Part shown: piece by piece, positions 24,816 through 37,584 of the stretch | How positions within the stretch are numbered: position 1 is the first letter of the stretch | How the letters are laid out: every line of letters starts with the position of its first letter | Assembly: GCA_022747635.1 (NCBI GenBank) | Contig: JAKTNV010000233.1 | Coordinates: 124,001 to 188,000 of the forward strand | Length of the DNA: 64,000 bases | From: Hetaerina americana | Taxonomy: Eukaryota; Arthropoda; Insecta; Odonata; Calopterygidae | Direction: 5' to 3' | Position numbers and translations under genes: made by a program | The notes under the pieces: generated by a model | Databases searched by the model: none | What the model was told of the DNA's origin: nothing | What the model saw: only the letters and a program-made list of their open reading frames with translations

Positions 24816-26375
24816 ATTCACTCAAAAACAGAAGATTGTTGTTTTTCGCAATATTTTTAGAAATTTGGGCTCTTTTAGTAACTATAACACTTGCGCTGAA
24901 GCATCTTTTATGCTCATTTCTTGTGTTTCAGGATTAATTCTGGGTTTTATTTTGTTTATTTGATGAAAATGAACAACAATAAACACCATGGAAACATTTT
25001 TGATTGGTTTGTGTCGAGTGAGATTTTCACCTAGAAACCAAAGGGGGGGGTATTACCACTTTTTATGGAAAAATGTGAAAAATTAAATTTTCTAAAAATG
25101 AAATAAATGCCTTTAAAACACCTAAAACATTCCCTCTAAAACAGAAGATTGTTGTTTTCGCAATATTTTTAGAAATTTGGGCTCTTTTAGTAACATTAAC
25201 ACTTTCGCTGAAGCAACTTTTATGCTCATTTCTTGTCTTTCAAGATTAATTCTGGGTTTTATTTGGTTTATTTGATGAAAATGAACAACAATACACACCA
25301 TGAAAACATTTTTGTTTGATTTGTGTCGAGTGAGATTTTCACCTAGAACCCAAAGGGGGGGGGTATTGGCATTTTTCATGGAAAAATGTGAAAAATTAAA
25401 TTTTCTAAAAATGAAATAAATGCCTTCTAAACACCTCAAACATTCACTCTAAAACAGAAGATTGTTGTTTTTCGCAATATTTTTAGAAATTTGGGCTCTT
25501 TTAGTAACATTAACACTTGCGCTGAAGCATCTTTTATGCTCATTTCTTGTGTTTCAGGATTAATTCTGGGTTTTATTTTGTTTATTTGATGAAAATGAAC
25601 AACAATACACACCATGGAAACATTTTTGATTGATTTGTGTCGAGTGAGATTTTCACCTAGAAACCAAAGGGGGGGTATTAGCACTTTTCATGGAAAAAAG
25701 TGAAAAATTAAATTTTCTAAAAATGAAATAAATACCATCTAAACACCTCAAACATTCACTCTAAAACAGAAGATTGTTATTTTTCGCAATATTTTTAGAA
25801 ATTTGGGCTCTTTTAGTAATATTAACACCTGGGCTGAAGCATCTTTAATGATCATTTATTGTCTTTCAGGATACATTCTGGGTTTTATTTTGATTATTTG
25901 ATGAAAATGTACAACATTACAAACCTTGGATACATTTTAGTTTGATTTGTGTCGAGTGAGATTTTCACCTTGAACCTAAAGGGCGGGGGTATTGGCACTT
26001 TTTATGGAAAAATGTGAAAAATTAAATTTTCTAAAAATGAAATAAATGCCTTCAAAACACCTAAAACATTCACTCTAAAACAGAAGATTGTTGTTTTCGG
26101 AATATTTTTAGAAATTCGGGGTCTTTTAGTAACATTAACACTTCCGCTGAAGCAACTTTTATGCTCATTTCTTGTCTTTCAAGATTAATTCTGGGTTTTA
26201 TTTGGTTTATTTGATGAAAATGAACAATACACACCATGAAAACATTTTTGTTTGATTTGTGTCGAATGAGATTTTCACCTGGAACCCAAAGGTGGGGTAT
26301 TTGCACTTTTCATGGAAAAATGTGAAAAATTAAATTTTCTAAAAATGAAATAAATGCCTTCTAAACACCTCAAAC
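24816..26375. repeat. 5-mer HOR, copy 1 (c1 d c2 a2 b)
   Basis: 1560 bp. Begins with the TAACTATAACAC type of c1. Its a2 has GGGCGGGGG. Its terminal B ends with the b1 mark TCGAATGAG and so runs into c1 again. Private changes: ATTCGGGGTC near 26114, CTGGAACCC near 26279, AAAGGTGGGG, and GTAATATTAAC near 25817. It is the most diverged of the three copies. Confidence 0.85.
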
Positions 26376-27934
26376 ATTCACTCTAAAACAGAAGATTGTT
26401 GTTTTTCGCAATATTTTTAGAAATTTGGGCTCTTTTAGTAACTATAACACTTGCGCTGAAGCATCTTTTATGCTCATTTCTTGTGTTTCAGGATTAATTC
26501 TGGGTTTTATTTTGTTTATTTGATGAAAATGAACAACAATAAACACCATGGAAACATTTTTGATTGGTTTGTGTCGAGTGAGATTTTCACCTAGAAACCA
26601 AAGGGGGGGGTATTACCACTTTTTATGGAAAAATGTGAAAAATTAAATTTTCTAAAAATGAAATAAATGCCTTTAAAACACCTAAAACATTCACTCTAAA
26701 ACAGAAGATTGTTGTTTTCGCAATATTTTTAGAAATTTGGGCTCTTTTAGTAACATTAACACTTTCGCTGAAGCAACTTTTATGCTCATTTCTTGTCTTT
26801 CAAGATTAATTCTGGGTTTTATTTGGTTTATTTGATGAAAATGAACAACAATACACACCATGAAAACATTTTTGTTTGATTTGTGTCGAGTGAGATTTTC
26901 ACCTAGAACCCAAAGGGGGGGGTATTGGAATTTTTCATGGAAAAATGTGAAAAATTAAATTTTCTAAAAATGAAATAAATGCCTTCTAAACACCTCAAAC
27001 ATTCACTCTAAAACAGAAGATTGTTGTTTTTCGCAATATTTTTAGAAATTTGGGCTCTTTTAGTAACATTAACACTTGCGCTGAAGCATCTTTTATGCTC
27101 ATTTCTTGTGTTTCAGGATTAATTCTGGGTTTTATTTTGTTTATTTGATGAAAATGAACAACAATACACACCATGGAAACATTTTTGATTGATTTGTGTC
27201 GAGTGAGATTTTCACCTAGAAACCAAAGGGGGGGTATTAGCACTTTTCATGGAAAAAAGTGAAAAATTAAATTTCCTAAAAATGAAATAAATACCATCTA
27301 AACACCTCAAACATTCACTCTAAAACAGAAGATTGTTATTTTTCGCAATATTTTTAGAAATTTGGGCTCTTTTAGTAACATTAACACCTGGGCTGAAGCA
27401 TCTTTTATGATCATTTATTGTCTTTCAGGATACATTCTGGGTTTTATTTTGATTATTTGATGAAAATGTACAACATTACAAACCTTGGATACATTTTAGT
27501 TTGATTTGTGTCGAGTGAGATTTTCACCTTGAACCTAAAGGGCGGGGGTATTGGCACTTTTTATGGAAAAATGTGAAAAATTAAATTTTCTAAAAATGAA
27601 ATAAATGCCTTCAAAACACCTAAAACATTCACTCTAAAACAGAAGATTGTTGTTTTCGGAATATTTTTAGAAATTTGGGCTCTTTTAGTAACATTAACAC
27701 TTCCGCTGAAGCAACTTTTATGCTCATTTCTTGTCTTTCAAGATTAATTCTGGGTTTTATTTGGTTTATTTGATGAAAATGAACAATACACACCATGAAA
27801 ACATTTTTGTTTGATTTGTGTCGAATGAGATTTTCACCTAGAACCCAAAGGGGGGGTATTTGCACTTTTCATGGAAAAATGTGAAAAATTAAATTTTCTA
27901 AAAATGAAATAAATGCCTTCTAAACACCTCAAAC
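26376..27934. repeat. 5-mer HOR, copy 2
   Basis: 1559 bp, same five monomers. The a2 monomer has ACATTTTAGTTTG, shared with copies 1 and 3 but not with the earlier a2 units at 1.3, 8.4 and 17.5 kb. The three copies therefore share an ancestor younger than that change. GGAATTTTTC near 26937 is private to this copy. Confidence 0.87.
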
Positions 27935-29494
27935 ATTCACTCTAAAACAGAAGATTGTTGTTTTTCGCAATATTTTTAGAAATTTGGGCTCTTTTAGTAA
28001 CTATAACACTTGCGCTGAAGCATCTTTTATGCTCATTTCTTGTGTTTCAGGATTAATTCTGGGTTTTATTTTGTTTATTTGATGAAAATGAACAACAATA
28101 AACACCATGGAAACATTTTTGATTGGTTTGTGTCGAGTGAGATTTTCACCTAGAAACCAAAGGGGGGGGTATTACCACTTTTTATGGAAAAATGTGAAAA
28201 ATTAAATTTTCTAAAAATGAAATAAATGCCTTTAAAACACCTAAAACATTCACTCTAAAACAGAAGATTGTTGTTTTCGCAATATTTTTAGAAATTTGGG
28301 CTCTTTTAGTAACATTAACACTTTCGCTGAAGCAACTTTTATGCTCATTTCTTGTCTTTCAAGATTAATTCTGGGTTTTATTTGGTTTATTTGATGAAAA
28401 TGAACAACAATACACACCATGAAAACATTTTTGTTTGATTTGTGTCGAGTGAGATTTTCACCTAGAACCCAAAGGGGGGGGTATTGGCATTTTTCATGGA
28501 AAAATGTGAAAAATTAAATTTTCTAAAAATGAAATAAATGCCTTCTAAACACCTCAAACATTCACTCTAAAACAGAAGATTGTTGTTTTTCGCAATATTT
28601 TTAGAAATTTGGGCTCTTTTAGTAACATTAACACTTGCGCTGAAGCATCTTTTATGCTCATTTCTTGTGTTTCAGGATTAATTCTGGGTTTTATTTTGTT
28701 TATTTGATGAAAATGAACAACAATACACACCATGGAAACATTTTTGATTGATTTGTGTCGAGTGAGATTTTCACCTAGAAACCAAAGGGGGGGGTATTAG
28801 CACTTTTCATGGAAAAAAGTGAAAAATTAAATTTTCTAAAAATGAAATAAATACCATCTAAACACCTCAAACATTCACTCTAAAACAGAAGATTGTTATT
28901 TTTCGCAATATTTTTAGAAATTTGGGCTCTTTTAGTAACATTAACACCTGGGCTGAAGCATCTTTTATGATCATTTATTGTCTTTCAGGATACATTCTGG
29001 GTTTTATTTTGATTATTTGATGAAAATGTACAACATTACAAACCTTGGATACATTTTAGTTTGATTTGTGTAAAGTGAGATTTTCACCTTGAACCTAAAG
29101 GGCGGGGGTATTGGCACTTTTTATGGAAAAATGTGAAAAATTAAATTTTCTAAAAATGAAATAAATGCCTTCAAAACACCTAAAACATTCACTCTAAAAC
29201 AGAAGATTGTTGTTTTCGGAATATTTTTAGAAATTTGGGCTCTTTTAGTAACATTAACACTTCCGCTGAAGCAACTTTTATGCTCATTTCTTGTCTTTCA
29301 AGATTAATTCTGGGTTTTATTTGGTTTATTTGATGAAAATGAACAATACACACCATGAAAACATTTTTGTTTGATTTGTGTCGAGTGAGATTTTCACCTA
29401 GAACCCAAAGGGGGGGTATTTGCACTTTTCATGGAAAAATGTGAAAAATTAAATTTTCTAAAAATGAAATAAATGCCTTCTAAACACCTCAAAC
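27935..29494. repeat. 5-mer HOR, copy 3
   Basis: 1560 bp, same five monomers. Its last B has TCGAGTGAG (the b2 form) and is followed by a C/A hybrid instead of c1, so the tandem 5-mer run ends here and the long HOR order resumes. The a2 monomer has the private change GTGTAAAGTG near 29068. Confidence 0.87.
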
Positions 29495-30117
29495 ATTCAC
29501 TCTAAAACAGAAGATTGTTGTTTTTCGCAATATTTTTAGAAATTTGGGCTCTTTTAGTAACATTAACACTTGCGCTGAAGCATCTTTTATGCTCATTTCT
29601 TGTGTTTCAGGATTAATTCTGGGTTTTATTTTGTTTATTTGATGAAAATGAACAACATTACAAACCTTGGATACATTTTTGTTTGATTTGTGTCGAGTGA
29701 GATTTTCACCTTGAACCTAAAGGGGGGGGGGTATTGGCACTTTTTATGGAAAAATGTGAAAAATTAAATTTTCTAAAAATGAAATAAATGCCTTCAAAAC
29801 ACCTAAAACATTCACTCTAAAACAGAAGATTGTTGTTTTCGGAATATTTTTAGAAATTTGGGCTCTTTTAGTAACATTAACACTTCCGCTGAAGCAACTT
29901 TTATGCTCATTTCTTGTCTTTCAAGATTAATTCTGGGTTTTATTTGGTTTATTTGATGAAAATGAACAATACACACCATGAAAACATTTTTGTTTGATTT
30001 GTGTCGAGTGAGATTTTCACCTAGAACCCAAAGGGGGGGTATTTGCACTTTTCATGGAAAAATGTGAAAAATTAAATTTTCTAAAAATGAAATAAATGCC
30101 TTCTAAACACCTCAAAC
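29495..30117. repeat. C/A hybrid plus B, leading into the 12-mer
   Basis: Two monomers. The first is the C/A hybrid seen also near 18.0, 21.4 and 43.3 kb. The second is B with TTATTTGGTTT. In the 19-slot order this is c3 fused to a3, then b3: the loss of exactly one monomer length. Confidence 0.82.
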
Positions 30118-33100
30118 ATTCACTCTAAAACAGAAGATTGTTGTTTTTCGCAATATTTTTAGAAATTTGGGCTCTTTTAGTAACATTAACACTTGCGCTG
30201 AAGCATCTTTTATGCTCATTTCTTGTGTTTCAGGATTAATTCTGGGTTTTATTTTGTTTATTTGATGAAAATGAACAACAATACACACCTTGGATACATT
30301 TTTGTTTGATTTGTGTCGAGTGAGATTTTCACCTTGAACCCAAAGGGGGGGGTATTGGCACTTTTTATGGAAAAATGTGAAAAATTAAATTTTCTAAAAA
30401 TGAAATAAATGCCTTCTAAACACCTCAAACATTCACTTTAAAACAGAAGATTGTTTTTTCGCAATATTTTTAGAAATTTGGGCTCTTTTAGTAACATAAA
30501 CACTTGCGCTGAAGTATCTTTTATGCTCATTTCTTGTCTTTCAGGATTAATTCTGGGTTTTATTTTGTTTATTTGATGAAAATGAACAACAATACACACC
30601 ATGGAAACATTTTTGTTTGATTTGCGTCGAGTGAGATTTTCACCTAGAACCCATAGGGGGGGGTATTGGCACTTTTCATGGAAAAATGTAAAAAATTAAA
30701 TTTTCTAAAAATGAAATTAATGCCTTCTAAACACCTCAAACATTCACTCTAAAACAAAAGATTGTTGTTTTTTGCAATATTTTTAGAAATTTGGGCTCTT
30801 TTAGTAACATTAACACTTGCGCTGAAGCAACTTTTATGCTCATTTCTTGTCTTTCAGGATTAATTCTGGGTTTTATTTTGTTTATTTGATGAAAATGAAC
30901 AACAATACACACCATGGAAACATTTTTGTTTGATTTGCGTCGAGTGAGATTTTCACCTAGAACCCATAGGGGGGGGTATTGACACTTTTCATGGAAAAAT
31001 TTAAAAAATTAAATTTTCTAAAAATGAAATAAATGCCTTCTAAACACCTCAAACATTCACTCTGAAACAGAAGATTGTTGTTTTTCGCAATATTTTTAGA
31101 AATTTGGGCTCTTTTAATAACATTAACACCTGGGCTGAAGCATCTTTTATGATCATTTATTGTATTTCAGGATTCATTCTGGGTGTTATTTTGTTTATTT
31201 GATGAAAATGAACAACAATACACACCATGGAAACATTTTTGTTTGATTTGCGTCGAGTGAGATTTTCACCTAGAACCCATAGGGGGGGTATTGGCACTTT
31301 TCATGGAAAAATGTAAAAAATTAAATTTTCTAAAAATGAAATAAATGCCTTCTAAACACCTCAAACATTCACTCTAAAACAGAAGATTGTTGTTTTTCGC
31401 AATATTTTTAGAAATTTGTGCTCTTTTAATAACATTAACACCTGGGCTGAAGCATCTTTTATGATCATTTATTGTATTTCATGATTCATTCTGGGTGGTT
31501 TTTCTTTATTTGATGAAAATGAACAACAATACACACCTTGGATACATTTTTGTTTGATTTGTGTCGACTGAGATTTTCACCTTGAACCCAAAGGGGGGGG
31601 TATTGGCACTTTTCATGGAAAAATGTGAAAAATTAAATTTTCTAAAAATGAATGAAATGCCTTCTAAACACCTCAAACATTCACTCTAAAACAGAAGATT
31701 GTTGTTTTTCGCAATATTTTTAGAAATTTGGGCTCTTTTAGTAACATTAACACTTGCGCTGAAGCAACTTTTATGCTCATTTCTTGTCTTTCAGGATTAA
31801 GTCTCGGTTTTATTTTGTTTATTTGATGAAAATGAACAACAATACACACCATGGAAACATTTTTGTTTGATTTGCGTCAAGTGAGATTTTCACCTAGAAC
31901 CCAAAGGGGGTATTGGCACTTTTCATGGAAAAATGTGAAAAATTACATTTTCTAAAAATGAAACAAATGCCTTCTAAACACCTCAAACATTCACTCTAAA
32001 ACAGAAGATTGTTGTTTTCGCAATATTTTTAGAAATTTGGGCTCTTTAAGTAACATTAACACTTGCGCTGAAGCATCTTTTATGCTCATTTCTTGTCTTT
32101 CAGGATTAATTCTGGGTTTTATTTGTTTATTTGATGAAATAACAACAATACACACCATGGAAACATTTTTGATTGATTTGTGCCGAGTGAGATTTTCACC
32201 TAGAACCCAAAGGGGGGGTATTGGCACTTTTCATGGAAAAATGTGAAAAATTAAATTTTCTAAAAATGAAATAAATGCCTTCTAAACACCTCAAACATTC
32301 ACTCTAAAACAGAAGATTGTTGTTTTTCGCAATATTTTTAGAAATTTGGGCTCTTTTAGTAACATTAACACTTATGCTGAAGCATCTTTTATGATCTTTT
32401 ATTGTTATTCAGGATTCATTCTGGGTTCTATTTTGTTTATTTGATGAAAATGAACAACAATACACACCTTGGATACATTTTTGTTTGATTTGTGTCGAGT
32501 GAGATTTTCACCTTGAACCTAAAGGGCGGGGGTATTGGCACTTTTTATGGAAAAATGTGAAAAATTAAATTTTCTAAAAATGAAATAAATGCCTTCAAAA
32601 CACCTAAAACATTCACTCTAAAACAGAAGATTGTTGTTTTCGGAATATTTTTAGAAATTTGGGCTCTTTTAGTAACATTAACACTTCCGCTGAAGCAACT
32701 TTTATGCTCATTTCTTGTCTTTCAAGATTAATTCTGGGTTTTATTTTGTTTATTTGATGAAAATGAACAATACACACCATGAAAACATTTTTGTTTGATT
32801 TGTGTCGAGTGAGATTTTCACCTAGAACCCAAAGGGGGGGTATTTGCACTTTTCATGGAAAAATGTGAAAAATTAAATTTTCTAAAAATGAAATAAATGC
32901 CTTCTAAACACCTCAAACATTCACTCTAAAACAGAAGATTGTTGTTTTTCGCAATATTTTTAGAAATTTGGGCTCTTTTAGTAACATTAACACTTGCGCT
33001 GAAGCATCTTTTATGCTCATTTCTTGTGTTTCAGGATTAATTCTGGGTTTTATTTTGTTTATTTGATGAAAATGAACAACAATACACACCATGGAAACAT

Positions 33101-33852
33101 TTTTGATTGGTTTGTGTCGAGTGAGATTTTCACCTAGAAACCAAAGGGGGGGGTATTAGCACTTTTCATGGAAAAAAGTGAAAAATTAAATTTTCTAAAA
33201 ATGAAATAAATACCATGTAAACACCTCAAACATTCACTCTAAAACAGAAGATTGTTATTTTTCGCAATATTTTTAGAAATGTGGGCTTTTTTAGTAACAT
33301 TAACACCTGGGCTGAAGCATCTTTTATGATCATTTATTGTCTTTCAGGATACATTCTGGGTTTTATTTTGATTATTTGATGAAAATGTACAACATTACAA
33401 ACCTTGGATACATTTTTGTTTGATTTGTGTCGAGTGAGATTTTCACCTTGAACCTAAAGGGGGGGGTATTGGCACTTTTTATGGAAAAATGTGAAAAATT
33501 AAATTTTCTAAAAATGAAATAAATGCCTTCAAAACACCTAAAACATTCACTCTAAAACAGAAGATTGTTGTTTTCGGAATATTTTTAGAAATTTGGGCTC
33601 TTTTAGTAACATTAACACTTCCGCTGAAGCAACTTTTATGCTCATTTCTTGTCTTTCAAGATTAATTCTGGGTTTTATTTTGTTTATTTGATGAAAATGA
33701 ACAATACACACCATGAAAACATTTTTGTTTGATTTGTGTCGAGTGAGATTTTCACCTAGAACCCAAAGGGGGGGTATTTGCACTTTTCATGGAAAAATGT
33801 GAAAAATTAAATTTTCTAAAAATGAAATAAATGCCTTCTAAACACCTCAAAC
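30118..33852. repeat. 12-mer HOR, copy 1 (M E F G H I J K/a2 b c3 a3 b3)
   Basis: 3735 bp. Private marks shared with copy 2: GAAATTTGTGCTC, GGATTAAGTCTCGG (near 31794), AAAATTACATTTTC, CTCTTTAAGTAAC, and ATACCATGTAAACACC. K joins a2 in a hybrid that ends GGGCGGGGG. The unit equals the 19-slot HOR minus seven monomer lengths (L a1 b1 c1 d c2, and one lost by fusion). Confidence 0.87.
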
Positions 33853-36800
33853 ATTCACTCTAAAACAGAAGATTGTTGTTTTTCGCAATATTTTTAGAAA
33901 TTTGGGCTCTTTTAGTAACATTAACACTTGCGCTGAAGCATCTTTTATGCTCATTTCTTGTGTTTCAGGATTAATTCTGGGTTTTATTTTGTTTATTTGA
34001 TGAAAATGAACAACAATACACACCTTGGATACATTTTTGTTTGATTTGTGTCGAGTGAGATTTTCACCTTGAACCCAAAGGGGGGGTATTTGCACTTTTC
34101 ATGGAAAAATGTGAAAAATTAAATTTTCTAAAAATGAAATAAATGCCTTCTAAACACCTCAAACATTCACTCTAAAACAGAAGATTGTTGTTTTCGCAAT
34201 ATTTTTAGAAATTTGGGCTCTTTTAGTAACATAAACACTTGCGCTGAAGTATCTTTTATGCTCATTTCTTGTCTTTCAGGATTAATTCTGGGTTTTATTT
34301 TGTTTATTTGATGAAAATGAACAACAATACACATTATGGAAACATTTTTGTTTGATTTGCGTCGAGTGAGATTTTCACCTAGAACCCATAGGGGGGGGTA
34401 TTGGCACTTTTCATGGAAAAATGTAAAAAATTAAATTTTCTAAAAATGAAATAAATGCCTTCTAAACACCTCAAACATTCACTCTAAAACAAAAGATTGT
34501 TGTTTTTTGCAATATTTTTAGAAATTTGGGCTCTTTTAGTAACATTAACACTTGCGCTGAAGCAACTTTTATGCTCATTTCTTGTCTTTCAGGATTAATT
34601 CTGGGTTTTATTTTGTTTATTTGATGAAAATGAACAACAATACACACCATGGAAACATTTTTGTTTGATTTGCGTCGAGTGAGATTTTCACCTAGAACCC
34701 ATAGGGGGGGGTATTGACACTTTTCATGGAAAAATTTAAAAAATTAAATTTTCTAAAAATGAAATAAATGCCTTCTAAACACCTCAAACATTCACTCTGA
34801 AACAGAAGATTGTTGTTTTTCGCAATATTTTTAGAAATTTGGGCTCTTTTAATAACATTAACACCTGGGCTGAAGCATCTTTTATGATCATTTATTGTAT
34901 TTCAGGATTCATTCTGGGTGTTATTTTGTTTATTTGATGAAAATGAACAACAATACACACCATGGAAACATTTTTGTTTGATTTGCGTCGAGTGAGATTT
35001 TCACCTAGAACCCATAGGGGGGGTATTGGCACTTTTCATGGAAAAATGTAAAAAATTAAATTTTCTAAAAATGAAATAAATGCCTTCTAAACACCTCAAA
35101 CATTCACTCTAAAACAGAAGATTGTTGTTTTTCGCAATATTTTTAGAAATTTGTGCTCTTTTAATAACATTAACACCTGGGCTGAAGCATCTTTTATGAT
35201 CATTTATTGTATTTCATGATTCATTCTGGGTGGTTTTTGTTTATTTGATGAAAATGAACAACAATACACACCTTGGATACATTTTTGTTTGATTTGTGTC
35301 GACTGAGATTTTCACCTTGAACCCAAAGGGGGGGGTATTGGCACTTTTCATGGAAAAATGTGAAAAATTAAATTTTCTAAAAATGAATGAAATGCCTTCT
35401 AAACACCTCAAACATTCACTCTAAAACAGAAGATTGTTGTTTTTCGCAATATTTTTAGAAATTTGGGCTCTTTTAGTAACATTAACACTTGCGCTGAAGC
35501 AACTTTTATGCTCATTTCTTGTCTTTCAGGATTAAGTCTCGGTTTTATTTTGTTTATTTGATGAAAATGAACAACAATACACACCATGGAAACATTTTTG
35601 TTTGATTTGCGTCAAGTGAGATTTTCACCTAGAACCCAAAGGGGGTATTGGCACTTTTCATGGAAAAATGTGAAAAATTACATTTTCTAAAAATGAAACA
35701 AATGCCTTCTAAACACCTCAAACATTCACTCTAAAACAGAAGATTGTTGTTTTCGCAATATTTTTAGAAATTTGGGCTCTTTAAGTAACATTAACACTTG
35801 CGCTGAAGCATCTTTTATGCTCATTTCTTGTCTTTCAGGATTAATTCTGGGTTTTATTTGTTTATTTGATGAAATAACAACAATACACACCATGGAAACA
35901 TTTTTGATTGATTTGTGCCGAGTGAGATTTTCACCTAGAACCCAAAGGGGGGGTATTGGCACTTTTCATGGAAAAATGTGAAAAATTAAATTTTCTAAAA
36001 ATGAAATAAATGCCTTCTAAACACCTCAAACATTCACTCTAAAACAGAAGATTGTTGTTTTTCGCAATATTTTTAGAAATTTGGGCTCTTTTAGTAACAT
36101 TAACACTTATGCTGAAGCATCTTTTATGATCTTTTATTGTTATTCAGGATTCATTCTGGGTTCTATTTTGTTTATTTGATGAAAATGAACAACAATACAC
36201 ACCTTGGATACATTTTTGTTTGATTTGTGTCGAGTGAGATTTTCACCTTGAACCTAAAGGGCGGGGGTATTGGCACTTTTTATGGAAAAATGTGAAAAAT
36301 TAAATTTTCTAAAAATGAAATAAATGCCTTCAAAACACCTAAAACATTCACTCTAAAACAGAAGATTGTTGTTTTCGGAATATTTTTAGAAATTTGGGCT
36401 CTTTTAGTAACATTAACACTTCCGCTGAAGCAACTTTTATGCTCATTTCTTGTCTTTCAAGATTAATTCTGGGTTTTATTTTGTTTATTTGATGAAAATG
36501 AACAATACACACCATGAAAACATTTTTGTTTGATTTGTGTCGAGTGAGATTTTCACCTAGAACCCAAAGGGGGGGTATTTGCACTTTTCATGGAAAAATG
36601 TGAAAAATTAAATTTTCTAAAAATGAAATAAATGCCTTCTAAACACCTCAAACATTCACTCTAAAACAGAAGATTGTTGTTTTTCGCAATATTTTTAGAA
36701 ATTTGGGCTCTTTTAGTAACATTAACACTTGCGCTGAAGCATCTTTTATGCTCATTTCTTGTGTTTCAGGATTAATTCTGGGTTTTATTTTGTTTATTTG

Positions 36801-37584
36801 ATGAAAATGAACAACAATACACACCATGGAAACATTTTTGATTGGTTTGTGTCGAGTGAGATTTTCACCTAGAAACCAAAGGGGGGGGTATTAGCACTTT
36901 TCATGGAAAAAAGTGAAAAATTAAATTTTCTAAAAATGAAATAAATACCATGTAAACACCTCAAACATTCACTCTAAAACAGAAGATTGTTATTTTTCGC
37001 AATATTTTTAGAAATGTGGGCTCTTTTAGTAACATTAACACCTGGGCTGAAGCATCTTTTATGATCATTTATTGTCTTTCAGGATACATTCTGGGTTTTA
37101 TTTTGATTATTTGATGAAAATGTACAACATTACAAACCTTGGATACATTTTTGTTTGATTTGTGTCGAGTGAGATTTTCACCTTGAACCTAAAGGAGGGG
37201 TATTGGCACTTTTTATGGAAAAATGTGAAAAATTAAATTTTCTAAAAATGAAATAAATGCCTTCAAAACACCTAAAACATTCACTCTAAAACAGAAGATT
37301 GTTGTTTTCGGATATTTTAGAAATTTTTGCTCTTTTAGTAACATTAACACTTCCGCTGAAGCAACTTTTATGCTCATTTCTTGTCTTTCAAGATTAATTC
37401 TGGGTTTTATTTGGTTTATTTGATGAAAATGAACAATACACACCATGAAAACATTTTTGTTTGATTTGTGTCGAGTGAGATTTTCACCTAGAACCCAAAG
37501 GGGGGGTATTTGCACTTTTCATGGAAAAATGTGAAAAATTAAATTTTCTAAAAATGAAATAAATGCCTTCTAAACACCTCAAAC
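33853..37584. repeat. 12-mer HOR, copy 2
   Basis: 3732 bp, nearly identical to copy 1. Differences include a B-like tail in M (TATTTGCAC and TTTTCATGG near 34087-34105, then CACTCTAAAA), ACACATTATGG near 34331, AAAGGAGGGG near 37193, and GGATATTTTAGAAATTTTTGC near 37310. The M and E that follow at 37585-38210 begin a third copy that then changes to H. Confidence 0.86.
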
